From Paracoccaceae bacterium (GTDB lineage: Bacteria; Pseudomonadota; Alphaproteobacteria; Rhodobacterales; Rhodobacteraceae), in assembly GCA_021648025.1 (NCBI GenBank), contig JAKITO010000025.1, positions 1 to 47,736 of the forward strand: a DNA stretch of 47,736 bases. Direction: 5' to 3'. The position numbers and the translations under genes are program-made. Shown in pieces: positions 17,864 to 27,478 of this stretch (position 1 is the stretch's first letter; the number at the start of each line of letters is the position of its first letter). Below the pieces are notes generated by a model, which saw only the letters and a list, made by a program, of their open reading frames with translations, did no database searches and was not told the origin of the DNA.

Positions 17864-18277
17864 CTATTTGGTTGCTTGGTTTTGCAATGAAATCAAAACC
17901 GCCAAAGCCTCATCGCTTTTTTCAGATGGGATAAACACATGGTCGTGGTGGAATGCGGCAATCATGTTGCAAGGGATAGCGTTGTCACCAAGAGCAGTTG
18001 CCACCGCCGCAGTAAGGCCAACCCCCTCAAGCGATGAAAACACATTGAGAGTAATGCAGCGCATTGGGTGATCTATATTCTGCATTGATTTTTCGGCCAC
18101 CTCGATAGGGACGAGCATGGACATCCCTTCATCTTCCTTGAAGGTGGAAATGGCTTTGGAAGAAAGTGAAGCAACAAGATCAGGGTCATCAGATGTGACA
18201 AAAACAAAATCGCCGGGCCGCATAACTGGTGTCATACCAGAGATCATTTCAAAGGCTGTATGAGCTATGTCTGGCAT
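17864..18277 (-). CDS. ACT domain-containing protein
   Basis: A 137-residue protein, probably cytoplasmic. The ATG at 18277 is used instead of an in-frame start at 18322 because GAAGGAAC precedes it by about 7 bases. The C-terminal half, CITLNVFSSLEGVGLTAAVA and HHDHVFIPSEKSDEAL, is like the paired-ACT (DUF2241-type) proteins, which bind small ligands such as amino acids. The substrate and partner are unknown. By eye the gene is less GC-rich than its neighbours (AAA, TTT and CAT codons are frequent), which may mean recent acquisition. It runs in the same direction as the dehydrogenase-like gene 41 bases upstream. Confidence 0.7.
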   Translation of the reverse strand: MPDIAHTAFEMISGMTPVMRPGDFVFVTSDDPDLVASLSSKAISTFKEDEGMSMLVPIEVAEKSMQNIDHPMRCITLNVFSSLEGVGLTAAVATALGDNAIPCNMIAAFHHDHVFIPSEKSDEALAVLISLQNQATK

Positions 18278-18318
18278 TCGAGTGTTCCTTCGGTTTTTGT
18301 CATCGAAAGATCGCAGCC

Positions 18319-19119
18319 TCAACTGGCCGGGGTGAGATTGCGAATGGCTTTCTGAACCTGGCGGGGCAGGGTGGTGTCGGCACCGTCAGGGGCAGCATCC
18401 AGCGCGCTTTCGATGTCTTTGACGATGATCGCCAAGGTGTTGTCGGGCGTCCAGCCATCGCGCGAGAATTCGATGTCGTTCATGCCGGATGCAAACCAGT
18501 TTTGCCCGGATGAAGTGTGCAGCAACGCCAACAACGCCTTTTGATCCAATCCGGTATCTTCGGCCCAGTCCAGAACCAGCCGGGTCGTTGCCATGGAGGA
18601 CGCCGCCAGCAGGTTGTTCAGAACCTTGGCCTGCATTCCGCAGCCGAACCCGCCCATGCGATGAAAATGCGCGCCCATGGCGGCGAACAGTGGTTGGGCT
18701 TGGTCCAGATCACCTGTGTCGCCGCCCAACATGAAGGACAATCGTGCCTCCTGTGCGGCAATCCGAGCGCCGGACATGGGGGCGTCGATCAGGGCGATAT
18801 GTGCCGGGGTGCGGGCACGCAGGGCGGTCACATAGCGCGGCGACAATGTTGACGAGATGATTACGCGGGTGAGGCTGGGAGAATTGATAAATCCCTGAAT
18901 ATTAAACAAAACATCGTCGGTTTGAGGGATGTCGCGCACCACGGTGATCAAGGTTTCGAGATCGCGCGCAAAACGCGCAGGATCGTCGGTCATGAAAGGT
19001 TCAAGGACGCCAAATTCAGAGGGCGGGCGCAGATCAAAACCGCGCGCGTCAAACCCTGCCGCGCGCAGGGCGGCCAGCATCGGCGCGCCCATCCGGCCAC
19101 AACCGGCTAGGCCGATCAT
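18319..19119 (-). CDS. NAD(P)-dependent 3-hydroxyacid dehydrogenase-family protein
   Basis: A 266-residue member of the 6-phosphogluconate / 3-hydroxyisobutyrate dehydrogenase superfamily. The Rossmann motif GLAGCGRMGAPM is at residues 3-14. The substrate-side motif is recognisable in DAPMSGARIAAQEARLSFML, and the catalytic-lysine helix reads GCGMQAKVLNNLL. The family reduces or oxidises short 3-hydroxyacids such as tartronate semialdehyde; the substrate is not clear here. Ten bases separate it from the AAA ATPase gene upstream, so the two may share a transcript. Confidence 0.82.
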   Translation of the reverse strand: MIGLAGCGRMGAPMLAALRAAGFDARGFDLRPPSEFGVLEPFMTDDPARFARDLETLITVVRDIPQTDDVLFNIQGFINSPSLTRVIISSTLSPRYVTALRARTPAHIALIDAPMSGARIAAQEARLSFMLGGDTGDLDQAQPLFAAMGAHFHRMGGFGCGMQAKVLNNLLAASSMATTRLVLDWAEDTGLDQKALLALLHTSSGQNWFASGMNDIEFSRDGWTPDNTLAIIVKDIESALDAAPDGADTTLPRQVQKAIRNLTPAS

Positions 19120-19129
19120 TTGCCACCAT

Positions 19130-20437
19130 TCATTTAACTATGACTTCGTCTTTGACGAACATGTTGGCCCAGGCGCGGTCAATCAGGTCCGGGGACATCT
19201 GATAGGGGATACCTTCGAATTCGCAAATCGCAATCATCTGGTCGATCAGGAACACCGGCTGATAATTGGCGTAAACATTGTCAATCGTCGGGTATTTCTT
19301 CTTTAACAGATGCACGAGCGTCGATTCATCCAGGGGAATTCCCTTTTTGCGCGCCACAAGTGCAAATATCTTGAGATAGTTTTCCTGATTTGGTCCGTCG
19401 ATCTTGATTTTGAAGAAAATACGGCGCAAAGCCGCCTTGTCGAAAATTTCGTTCGGGTGGAAGTTGGTGGAAAAGATCACCAGCGTGTCAAACGGCACTT
19501 CGAATTTTTCGCCCGATTGCAGGCCAAGGATGTCTTTGCTTTCCTCAAGCGGCACAATCCAGCGGTTGATCAAGGCCTGAGGCGATTCTTCCTGGCGACC
19601 AAGGTCATCGACGATGAAGATCCCGCCGGTCGATTTCAATTGCAACGGCGCCTGATAGGTGCGCGCAGTCGGGTTATAGACCAGATCAAGCATGCTTAGC
19701 GTCAATTCGCCGCCGGTGACAACGGTGGGGCGTTCACAGGCGACATAGCGGCTGTCGAACCGTTTTGAGCGGCGCAGCTGGTCGGGGGCATCCGCCGACT
19801 GTTCGATCAGCGTATGCACGATCGGGTCATAAACGGTGATTACCTGGCCTGCATATTCAATGGCCCGGGGCACATAGACCTGATCCCCGAGGGCGTCGCG
19901 AATGCCGTTTGAAATTGAAGATTTGCCGTTGCCGGGTGGGCCATACATCAGGATTGACCGCCCGGCACTGACGGCTGGGCCAAGGTGGCTTAGCAGGCTG
20001 TCAGGCAGAACCAGATGGCCCATGGCGTTGACCAACTGGTCGCGGGTGATCTGGATGTTCTTGATCGACTGACGTTCGACCTGTTCTTTATAGATATGCA
20101 ACGGCACCGGCATGGCGCCAAAATATTCCGACTGGCCAAGGGCATCCAGCGCGCGCGCCTTGCCTGCATCGGTCAGTTGATAGCCCATTTCATTGCCTGC
20201 CCCGGCACTGAGCGTGCCTGTCGCCTCAAGCAATTTCTGTTCACGGGCAATATCGACCAGTTCCTGGGAAATTGGCACGGGCAGGCCAAGCGCCTCTGAA
20301 ATCTCGGTGACCATGTTGACGTTCTTGCGGAAAATGGTCTTTAGCAGGATGTCGCGCATCATCACCGGCGGCAGTTGCATGTCCTCCATGTTGCGCGGCG
20401 GCGGGGGGGCCAGAACGGCGGTGGGTATCATATTCAT
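19130..20437 (-). CDS. AAA family ATPase beside the Tad locus
   Basis: A 435-residue protein. An N-terminal winged-helix-like region (about 20-110, IFRKNVNMVTEISEALGLPV) is followed by one AAA+ ATPase module with Walker A YGPPGNGKSS (about residue 165), Walker B GIFIVDDLGRQEE and a sensor-like VIFSTNFHPNEIFD. A C-terminal helical part follows. No membrane segment or signal peptide is seen. Genes of this type often sit next to tad/cpa loci in alphaproteobacteria, so a role in pilus assembly or its control is inferred from neighbourhood. Its exact job is unknown to me. Confidence 0.75.
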   Translation of the reverse strand: MNMIPTAVLAPPPPRNMEDMQLPPVMMRDILLKTIFRKNVNMVTEISEALGLPVPISQELVDIAREQKLLEATGTLSAGAGNEMGYQLTDAGKARALDALGQSEYFGAMPVPLHIYKEQVERQSIKNIQITRDQLVNAMGHLVLPDSLLSHLGPAVSAGRSILMYGPPGNGKSSISNGIRDALGDQVYVPRAIEYAGQVITVYDPIVHTLIEQSADAPDQLRRSKRFDSRYVACERPTVVTGGELTLSMLDLVYNPTARTYQAPLQLKSTGGIFIVDDLGRQEESPQALINRWIVPLEESKDILGLQSGEKFEVPFDTLVIFSTNFHPNEIFDKAALRRIFFKIKIDGPNQENYLKIFALVARKKGIPLDESTLVHLLKKKYPTIDNVYANYQPVFLIDQMIAICEFEGIPYQMSPDLIDRAWANMFVKDEVIVK

Positions 20438-20510
20438 CGGATGTGCCTGCCTTTTGCTCTTCTGGTGTGGGGCGTTGTTGTTGCCGGGGTATTTTGGCCT
20501 TTGGAATGCC

Positions 20511-20530
20511 GGGGGTTACTGGGGGTTACT
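20511..20530. repeat. Two tandem 10-base repeats upstream of the AAA ATPase gene
   Basis: GGGGGTTACT occurs twice in a row and a third partial copy (GGGCGATTGT) begins at 20531. The 151-base gap between cpaA and the AAA ATPase gene also contains TTTTTTCG, but no clear terminator. Small tandem units like this can arise by slippage. Confidence 0.7.
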
Positions 20531-20588
20531 GGGCGATTGTGTCATTTTTTCGAACTCTAGCAGGCCCGGGTTTAGGAAGTTGGTACGA

Positions 20589-21095
20589 CTAATCGGCTAT
20601 CCATGCCCACAGCCCCGCACCCATGATCAGATAGGTCGCCAAGGTCCCCCCCAAGGCCAACCCCATGGGAAATTTCTTGCCGGTGTTCCAGCTTTTCCAA
20701 TCCGGCGCGATGCGCCGCAGGGGCGAATGTTTGGCCAGCCTGTGGGTTACATAAGCCGCCAGCAAGTTGGCGGTGAAGATGACGATGATGAACCGCAAGT
20801 CGGCGGGTGCAATAAAGGGTGCGGCTGCGGCTGCGAATTTGGCGTCACCTGCACCCATCACGCCTGCGGCGTTCAGCACGATGCCAAGCACCAGGACCCC
20901 GATCAATTGCACCAAACGCATACCGTATTCAGGCCACGTCAAAGGGATCAGGCCGATCACGAGGAACACCACGCCCATTGCGATAACTGCCTGATTTGTA
21001 ATGCGCATCTCACTTATGTCGGTATAGATGACATAAAAGCAGATCGGCAAAACAAAGGGCAGAAACCACCACGCCTGTGTCAGCGAAATGGCCAC
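20589..21095 (-). CDS. cpaA: Prepilin peptidase CpaA/TadV
   Basis: A 168-residue, mostly hydrophobic inner-membrane aspartyl protease (short type IV prepilin peptidase) that cleaves Flp prepilins after the conserved Gly. The two catalytic aspartates are in YTDISEMRITN (Asp26) and GAGDAKF (Asp84, the G-x-G-D-x-K motif). Several membrane helices cover the remainder. It is the last gene of the tad run, 5 bases after the TPR lipoprotein gene, and its substrates are the Flp pilins encoded at 30828-31928. Confidence 0.92.
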   Translation of the reverse strand: MAISLTQAWWFLPFVLPICFYVIYTDISEMRITNQAVIAMGVVFLVIGLIPLTWPEYGMRLVQLIGVLVLGIVLNAAGVMGAGDAKFAAAAAPFIAPADLRFIIVIFTANLLAAYVTHRLAKHSPLRRIAPDWKSWNTGKKFPMGLALGGTLATYLIMGAGLWAWIAD

Positions 21096-21100
21096 TGGTC

Positions 21101-21949
21101 TTAGGCTTTCTCAAGCGCGCGGAGCGAGCGGACGGCCTCTTCAAAGTGCTGCGGATGGGTGGTGACCGCCTCGCGCAAAAGACCTTTGCCGGTCTCGACA
21201 TCGCCTTGTTTGATCGCCGAAAGCGCCATGGTGTGCAGCAATTGCGCCCGCTCGACCTGGCTCATCGGGATCACCGGAAGGGTGTATTTGCGTTGCGCGC
21301 CACGGGCCAGAACCAGATTGTTCTTGGCAGTGAAAAGCGTGGTATCCTGGCGGATCGCCTCTCCGAACAGGCGTTCGGCATCGGTGAAATCGCCGCGCGT
21401 CAGTTTGGAATAGCCCCAGTTGTTCATGACACCGGCGGGCCGTGTGGTCAGGCCAACGGCAGTTTCATAAAACGTATCGGCCCGGCTCCAGTCGCTGTTG
21501 GCATCTGCCACCATCGCCTCAAGCCGGTAGCGTTTAAAGGATTCGTGGGTGGGTGGCACGCTATCCAGCGTCTTTTTCGCCTTGTCCCAATTGCCGTTGC
21601 GAATTTGCGCATCAGCCAGATCAACCATGTCGTCAGGCGTGGCACCTTCCATTTTGACCAGTTTGCCCCAGGCGCTGACGCCTTCAGTGACACGGCGTGC
21701 GCGCACCAGAGACTTGGCCAACCCGCGTTGCAGATCAATCCTGTCGGGTGTTGATTTCACGGCGCGTTGAAAGTAACTTACCGCCTCATTGGGATCGGCA
21801 ACCGTCAGCATCACATCGTTCAGATCATGCTCGTCCACCACATTGACGTCCTGAAACGCGCGTTCAACGGTTTCATCGGCCTTTTCTGTACAGCCAGCCA
21901 GTGTCAACCCACCTGCCAAGCACATCGGAATCAGGAAAAAATGGCGCAT
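21101..21949 (-). CDS. tadD: TPR lipoprotein, TadD-like
   Basis: A 282-residue probable lipoprotein. The signal peptide ends in LTLAGC with Cys20 as the acylation site. Tetratricopeptide repeats span about residues 55-280 (for example PNEAVSYFQRAVKSTPDRID and FTDAERLFGEAIRQDTTLFT). TadD-type proteins help place the Tad secretin in the outer membrane. The gene is between a second TPR lipoprotein gene and cpaA in the tad operon. Confidence 0.8.
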   Translation of the reverse strand: MRHFFLIPMCLAGGLTLAGCTEKADETVERAFQDVNVVDEHDLNDVMLTVADPNEAVSYFQRAVKSTPDRIDLQRGLAKSLVRARRVTEGVSAWGKLVKMEGATPDDMVDLADAQIRNGNWDKAKKTLDSVPPTHESFKRYRLEAMVADANSDWSRADTFYETAVGLTTRPAGVMNNWGYSKLTRGDFTDAERLFGEAIRQDTTLFTAKNNLVLARGAQRKYTLPVIPMSQVERAQLLHTMALSAIKQGDVETGKGLLREAVTTHPQHFEEAVRSLRALEKA

Positions 21950-21980
21950 TTTTGCGTCCCTTTACTGCTCTTGCCTCAGA

Positions 21981-22568
21981 TCATGGTGTCTTGCGGATCA
22001 GATAGTCACTGCTTCCCCGCCGCACCAATTTATATTCTTCTTCTTGTCCAGTATTATTATCAGCATTTTCCATTTTTGCGAGGGCCAAGCGAAGATTATC
22101 GCGGATTGAGTCGTTTTGGCCATCATCCAGGGCATATGCCTTGCGTAAAACCTGTGTGGCCTCGCTCAATTCGTCGCGCTCCAACAATAAAACACCCAGA
22201 TTGTTCCAGGCCTCGGCCCAATCAGGTTCTTCCTTGACGGCACGGCGCAGCAATTCTTCGGATTGGCCCAACCGGCCCAGGCCCAGATTTGCGGTGCCCA
22301 TACCGTTCAGGATTTCGCCCGACAGCCCATCGTCAAGGGCGGCACGGGTAAACGAGCTAAGCGCCAGTTCGTATTGCCCGGCCTCCATTAGGCGATGGGC
22401 CACTTCGATATTGTCTACCGTCCCCTTGGATCGGTCCAGGCCGGGCGCATAAGGTCCGCCTTTGGTGTTGGAAATCGCGCGCGGAGCGCAAGACGCCATC
22501 ACCAGGACAACGGCCAAAGCCACGGTGATGGCAAACAGGATGCGTCCTGTGTTTGTGAATGTTACCAA
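21981..22568 (-). CDS. Second TPR lipoprotein of the Tad locus
   Basis: A 195-residue protein with a hydrophobic signal ending in VLVMASC, giving a lipidated Cys27. At least three tetratricopeptide repeats lie between about residues 53 and 165 (LMEAGQYELALSSFTRAALD, LGRLGQSEELLRRAVKEEPD). Like its neighbour it resembles TadD; either could be the functional pilotin-like partner. It starts 14 bases after tadC ends and precedes the other TPR gene by 31 bases. Confidence 0.78.
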   Translation of the reverse strand: MVTFTNTGRILFAITVALAVVLVMASCAPRAISNTKGGPYAPGLDRSKGTVDNIEVAHRLMEAGQYELALSSFTRAALDDGLSGEILNGMGTANLGLGRLGQSEELLRRAVKEEPDWAEAWNNLGVLLLERDELSEATQVLRKAYALDDGQNDSIRDNLRLALAKMENADNNTGQEEEYKLVRRGSSDYLIRKTP

Positions 22569-22582
22569 AATTTCCGTGCCAA

Positions 22583-23575
22583 TTACTTGGCTCCCATGCC
22601 GCCCAGGTTCGAAATGCCGTTGGCTGATGGACCCACAAGGATAACCAGCAACGGCGGAACCGTCAGCCCCATTGTGGCAAGTGTCATTTTGGTTGGCAAC
22701 TTGTTTGCTGCTTCTTCTGCGCGCATGATGCGTTTATCGCGCATTTCACTGGAATAAACCCGCAGAGCATCGGCAATCGAGGTGCCGAACGAGGCCGACT
22801 GGATCAGAACCGTGACAAAGGATGACACATCCTGCACGCCACACCGGTTGCCCATATCGCGCAGAACCGCCGACTTTTCCTTACCGGCCTTCATTTCCTG
22901 GGCCACGACCTGAAATTCTTCACCCATCGCCGGGTAAGAGGCCTGAAGTTCACCGGCAACCCGGATAATGGATTGATCAAGCGACTGCCCCGCTTCGACA
23001 CAAACCAACATCATGTCCAAGGCGTCGGGAAACCCTGCGGTGATCTCTTCCTTGCGGGCCGCGACCCGGCGGGTGACCCAGTATTTGGGCAGGAAATAGC
23101 CGACCCCACCGGGGCCGATGACAAATTTCAGGATGGTTTGCTGATCCACTTCCTGACCGTTGTTGCTCAGCATCCAGATATACGCAGCACCAGCGGCAAG
23201 ACCGATAACCCCCAATATCATCTGCATAAAGTGGAAAAACCGCACGGCGTCCTTTGAGTGATAGCCGGCCTGGCGCAGTGTCAGCTGCATGGCCGACAGG
23301 TCTTCGGCGTCCTGTGGTTCAAGAAAGTTGGCGAATTTTTGCAACTTTTGGTTGGCGGCGGCATGACGCAGTTGGTCGTTTTTGCCTTTAGCGCCTTTCT
23401 GGCGATCTTTTGCCAGGTTGCGCTGAAGCTTTTTGAGCGGGTCTTCGGGCTGGATCATCATCAGCGGGATGACCAGAAGGATCATGAACAGACCCAAGGC
23501 TCCTACCACGATCAAAGGCCCGAATTCGCCTAGATGCCCGGTCAGGAAATCGTTGATTTGCGCAAGAAATTCCAT
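22583..23575 (-). CDS. tadC: Tad pilus assembly platform protein TadC
   Basis: A 330-residue inner-membrane protein of the type II secretion F (GspF) family. There are membrane helices near residues 17-40, 113-135, 140-158 and at the C-terminus (about 297-318). The cytoplasmic F domain is seen in FPDALDMMLVCVEAGQSLDQ and SFVTVLIQSASFGTSIADAL. TadC pairs with TadB to form the platform through which the ATPase TadA drives Flp pilus growth. tadB is 9 bases upstream. Confidence 0.93.
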   Translation of the reverse strand: MEFLAQINDFLTGHLGEFGPLIVVGALGLFMILLVIPLMMIQPEDPLKKLQRNLAKDRQKGAKGKNDQLRHAAANQKLQKFANFLEPQDAEDLSAMQLTLRQAGYHSKDAVRFFHFMQMILGVIGLAAGAAYIWMLSNNGQEVDQQTILKFVIGPGGVGYFLPKYWVTRRVAARKEEITAGFPDALDMMLVCVEAGQSLDQSIIRVAGELQASYPAMGEEFQVVAQEMKAGKEKSAVLRDMGNRCGVQDVSSFVTVLIQSASFGTSIADALRVYSSEMRDKRIMRAEEAANKLPTKMTLATMGLTVPPLLVILVGPSANGISNLGGMGAK

Positions 23576-23584
23576 GTCGCCCTC

Positions 23585-24553
23585 TTATACTTTGATGTCG
23601 GTCAGCGTGCGCATGACGAACAGGTTGATGGTCAGCATGATGCCGACAAAGAAACAGGCCGGGATGAAATATTCGTGGTCCAGAACTTCGTCGTAATAGC
23701 CGGGGTCAGACACCATGATCACCCCCAGGCACATCAGCGGAAAGGCCGACAGGAACTTGCCCGACCATTGTGCCTCGGCGGTGATTGCCTTGACCCGGCG
23801 AAACAGGCGGAAACGCGCACGGATCACCTGGGCCAGGCCGGCCAGAATTTCCGCCAGGTTACCACCTGATTGCTGCTGAATGGTCACGGCCACGGCGAGG
23901 AACCGCAAATCCTGCATGTCCAGGCGTTCAGCCATTTCTTTCAGCGAATCGCCAACATCACGGCCATAGGCATTCTGGTCGGCGATGATGCCGAATTCGG
24001 TCGCCAGCGGATCTTCGATTTCTTTCGAAACGATGGTGATCGCGGATGTAAACGGATGCCCGACCTTGAGCGAGCGCACCATCAGTTCAACCGCGTCAGG
24101 CAATTGTTCCTCGATCATTTCCATGCGCTTCTTGGCCTTGGAATTGACCCACATATAGACCGAAACGATGCCGATCCCAATGGACGCAAACGCCCGGATC
24201 GCCGGGTCGGTTTCGGTGCCGATGGTCAGGCCGATAAAGGCAATGACGGCCATACCGCCCATGATCATGATCAACTGGCGCGGGGTAAAGGCAATCGCCG
24301 CCTTTTGCGCCTTTTCCGCCAACAGCGAATAAAGCGGAATGGTGCGCGATTTCATATGCTGCTGCATTTCATTGCGCAGCTGTTCCAGCACCTGTTCACG
24401 CGCGCCGCCCTTGGACAAAAGGTCAAGACGTCGGTTGACTTTGCTGTTGAGGCTGATGGATTTGCCAAAGGCCACCAGATACAGGCCTTCGACCAGTACC
24501 AGCACGCCCAGGAAAATCAGGCCATAGATAATTGGTTCTGCGCTCAGACTCAT
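23585..24553 (-). CDS. tadB: Tad pilus assembly platform protein TadB
   Basis: A 322-residue inner-membrane protein of the GspF family. It has an N-terminal helix (about 7-28), a central pair (about 93-138) and C-terminal helices (about 265-315). The F domain appears in LPDAVELMVRSLKVGHPFTS and FLAVAVTIQQQSGGNLAEIL. It forms the assembly platform with TadC. The ATG overlaps the stop of cpaF by 4 bases, which indicates translational coupling. Confidence 0.93.
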   Translation of the reverse strand: MSLSAEPIIYGLIFLGVLVLVEGLYLVAFGKSISLNSKVNRRLDLLSKGGAREQVLEQLRNEMQQHMKSRTIPLYSLLAEKAQKAAIAFTPRQLIMIMGGMAVIAFIGLTIGTETDPAIRAFASIGIGIVSVYMWVNSKAKKRMEMIEEQLPDAVELMVRSLKVGHPFTSAITIVSKEIEDPLATEFGIIADQNAYGRDVGDSLKEMAERLDMQDLRFLAVAVTIQQQSGGNLAEILAGLAQVIRARFRLFRRVKAITAEAQWSGKFLSAFPLMCLGVIMVSDPGYYDEVLDHEYFIPACFFVGIMLTINLFVMRTLTDIKV

Positions 24554-26010
24554 CCCGTTACCTCAACGTTGCTGGGTTCATAGATCGATGCAGGCAAATC
24601 AAAGCCCCACATCCGGAACCGTTCAGAATAATGGCTGCGAACACCGGTGGCGGTGAAATGGCCGATGATCTTGTTTTCCGGGGTCAGGCCGACGCGCTGA
24701 AACTTGAATATTTCCTGCATCGAGATCACATCGCCTTCCATGCCGGTTATTTCGGTGATCGAGGTCATGCGGCGCGATCCATCCTGAAGCCGCGACACCT
24801 GAACAATCAGGTTCACCGCCGAAGAAATCTGCGCCCGCATCGCCTTGAGCGGCATATCAATCCCGGCCATGGCGATCATGTTTTCCAGACGGCTGATGCC
24901 GTCGCGTGCGCTGTTGGCGTGGATCGTGGTCATTGATCCGTCGTGGCCGGTGTTCATCGCCTGCAACATGTCGATCACTTCTTCGCCGCGGGTTTCGCCA
25001 ACGATGATCCGGTCCGGGCGCATCCGCAGGGCGTTTTTCAGACAATCGCGTGGGGAAACCTCGCCTTTGCCTTCAACGTTGGGTGGGCGACTTTCCATCC
25101 GGCCGACGTGAACCTGTTGCAGTTGCAATTCGGCCGTGTCTTCGATGGTCAGGATGCGTTCTTCGTTGTCGATGAACGATGACAATGCGTTCAGCGCGGT
25201 GGTTTTACCGGAACCGGTACCGCCTGAGACGATGATGTTCAGACGGGTGGACACCGCGGCCTGAAGATAGGCGGCCATTTCTTCGGTAAAGGCGCCAAAA
25301 CCCACCAGGTCATCAATGCACAGCTTGTCCTTTTTGAATTTCCGGATGGAAACCAGCGATCCATCAACCGCAACCGGCGGCACCATCGCGTTGAAACGCG
25401 AACCATCCGCCAGACGGGCGTCAACGTAAGGGTTGGATTCGTCAACCCGCCGACCAACGGCCGACACGATCTTGTCGATGATCCGCATCAGGTGCTTTTC
25501 ATCCTTGAAGGTGACGTCGGTCAGTTCCAGGTTGCCGTCACGTTCAACAAAGATCTGATGCGGCCCGTTGACCAGAATATCGTTGACCGTGTCGTCCTTC
25601 AAAAGGGTTTCAAGCGGGCCAAGCCCCTTGACCTCGTCATACAGTTCCTTGTTCAGCGTGGTGCGATCTTCACGGTTAAGGACAATGCCCTTTTCTTCCA
25701 GCAACTCGCCGGTGATGGTGCTGATCTCGGCCCGCAACTCGGTCTCTTTGGCATTTTCCAATGCCGACAGGTTCAGGTTTTCCAGCAACAGGCGATGCAG
25801 CTCGACCTTGATTTCGCCCATCCGCTCTTTGCGTTTGCGTTCCTTGTCCTGCGGTGCCGTATCGCCACTTTGCATTTTCAACGGTTTGCGCATGGTTGAT
25901 GCCGGATGCGGTGCAATCTCGGGTGTGACCGGCTTGGCGGCATCCACCTTGGCGATTTCGGGCTGCGCTGGTGCCACCTTATTTGCAGATTTTTTATACT
26001 TGGAAAACAT
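24550..26010 (-). CDS. cpaF: Tad pilus assembly ATPase CpaF/TadA
   Basis: A 486-residue cytoplasmic secretion ATPase of the type II/IV family that powers Flp pilus assembly. Walker [10 protein letters not shown] is at about residues 262-270, the Asp box is in [13 protein letters not shown], Walker B lies in [15 protein letters not shown], and the His box reads [18 protein letters not shown]. The N-terminal 60 residues are a Lys/Pro-rich linker of low complexity, followed by the N-terminal domain [17 protein letters not shown]. cpaE precedes it by 24 bases. Confidence 0.96.
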   Translation of the reverse strand: MFSKYKKSANKVAPAQPEIAKVDAAKPVTPEIAPHPASTMRKPLKMQSGDTAPQDKERKRKERMGEIKVELHRLLLENLNLSALENAKETELRAEISTITGELLEEKGIVLNREDRTTLNKELYDEVKGLGPLETLLKDDTVNDILVNGPHQIFVERDGNLELTDVTFKDEKHLMRIIDKIVSAVGRRVDESNPYVDARLADGSRFNAMVPPVAVDGSLVSIRKFKKDKLCIDDLVGFGAFTEEMAAYLQAAVSTRLNIIVSGGTGSGKTTALNALSSFIDNEERILTIEDTAELQLQQVHVGRMESRPPNVEGKGEVSPRDCLKNALRMRPDRIIVGETRGEEVIDMLQAMNTGHDGSMTTIHANSARDGISRLENMIAMAGIDMPLKAMRAQISSAVNLIVQVSRLQDGSRRMTSITEITGMEGDVISMQEIFKFQRVGLTPENKIIGHFTATGVRSHYSERFRMWGFDLPASIYEPSNVEVTG

Positions 26011-26034
26011 GTGATTTAGCCCCGATTTAATAAA

Positions 26035-27276
26035 TTATGCCGCTTCGGCGTCGCTTTGACCCAGATCGTGCAGGGATCGCGCCAGCTTGGCGATTTCCTT
26101 TCGCAGCGGATTTTTGGCAGCGGATGTCGCCAGTGGCATGCCATGGTCGCCACATTGGACCACTTGTTTGCCGCCGTCAGGCAGTTGCAGATCAATGGTT
26201 ATCCCCAGGCTTTCTGCCATCCGCTTGACCCGGCTTTTGCCCGAAAGGTCAGTGAATTTGGGGGCGCGGTTCAGCGCAAAGCGCAGTTTGTTAAACGGCA
26301 GATCCTCGCCTTGAAGCGCGCGTTTCATCCGCAATGCGTTCTGGGCCGACCGCATGTCCAGCTCCATCGTGGCAAAGTACACATGCGCCGCCTGCAAGAC
26401 GGTTTCGGACCACATCACCAGCGTCTTGGGCATATCAATCACCACATAGTCAAAGTGGCTGCGCGCCATGTCGATTACCCTTTGGATGTCCTCGGGGGTG
26501 AGCAGATCAAGCGGGATCATGTCGTTTGGCGCGGTCAGAACCTGCAATTTGCCCTCGTAAGACAGCAGGGCCTGACTGAATATATCCTCATCCATGCTTT
26601 CGGTTTCCGACAGCATTTCATAAACAATCTCGCGCCGGGGCAGGTCAAGATAGGTCGAAACCGACCCGTGCTGGAAATCCAGATCAATCAGGCAAACGCT
26701 GGATTGATCTTCTTTGTCCATCAAGGCCAGTTCCCAGGCCAGATTGACGGCCAAAGTTGTCGCCCCGGATCCACCGGCCAGCCCGTGCACCACAATCAAC
26801 GCACCTTCACGGGCACTGCCGGATTGCAGTTGAATTTTATTGGTCGTTTCAGGTTCAGGCACCTTTTCCTCAACCTTTTTCAACCGGTCTATCGCCGTTT
26901 GCAATTCGTTTTCCGGCAGAGGATAGGGCACAAATTCATCCGCACCCTTGCGCAGCAATTTATGCAGCGCCGCAGGGGTCACATCTTCGGCGATCAGGAT
27001 CACCTGAATATCACGGGATTTGGCCTGGGTGATGATCTCGCCCATCAGGATCAGGTTTTCTTCGTCTTCATTGTCGATTGCCAGCGCTATGAACTCAAGG
27101 CTTTCGGCCTCGGGTTGGCCAAAGAACGCCAATGCTTCCGCAAACCCAAGGTCGCCCCAGTTTTCGCCAAGTGCGGCTTCCATGTCCTCGATCAAAAGAT
27201 CAAAATTCTGCACGTCCCGGCTGACGGTACATGCCACGATCGGGTTGTTTTCCGGTTGCTGCGCTGCGCTGCTCAT
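26035..27276 (-). CDS. cpaE: Tad pilus localisation protein CpaE/TadZ
   Basis: A 413-residue protein with an N-terminal receiver-like domain (about 10-140) and a MinD/ParA-like ATPase domain (about 155-400). The ATG at 27276 (third Met of the longest frame) is preferred because GAGGA lies about 9 bases upstream. The nucleotide motif HGLAGGSGATT lacks the lysines of a normal deviant Walker A box, as in other TadZ/CpaE proteins, so ATP hydrolysis may be weak or absent. CpaE directs the pilus machine to its place in the cell. Confidence 0.92.
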   Translation of the reverse strand: MSSAAQQPENNPIVACTVSRDVQNFDLLIEDMEAALGENWGDLGFAEALAFFGQPEAESLEFIALAIDNEDEENLILMGEIITQAKSRDIQVILIAEDVTPAALHKLLRKGADEFVPYPLPENELQTAIDRLKKVEEKVPEPETTNKIQLQSGSAREGALIVVHGLAGGSGATTLAVNLAWELALMDKEDQSSVCLIDLDFQHGSVSTYLDLPRREIVYEMLSETESMDEDIFSQALLSYEGKLQVLTAPNDMIPLDLLTPEDIQRVIDMARSHFDYVVIDMPKTLVMWSETVLQAAHVYFATMELDMRSAQNALRMKRALQGEDLPFNKLRFALNRAPKFTDLSGKSRVKRMAESLGITIDLQLPDGGKQVVQCGDHGMPLATSAAKNPLRKEIAKLARSLHDLGQSDAEAA

Positions 27277-27478
27277 TGCCTTCATCCTCATTTCGGAGGC
27301 TTGGCAGGCGGTCAGGGCTTCTACCCCTTATTGTTCCGTCCTGCTTTTGCCTGCGTACGACCAGGGTTTGGTCGCACGTCACCCATTGAGGCTAAGATTG
27401 CAGGCAAATTGGGCAATAATTGGGCTAAAAAACCCCAATTGTAGGGAATTGAGCAACGATACCCCGGAAATCGGGTTA

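Noticed and set aside
26056-27444. 462-codon plus-strand frame over cpaE
   Set aside because: Shadow of cpaE; the minus-strand frame has clear CpaE domains and operon context.
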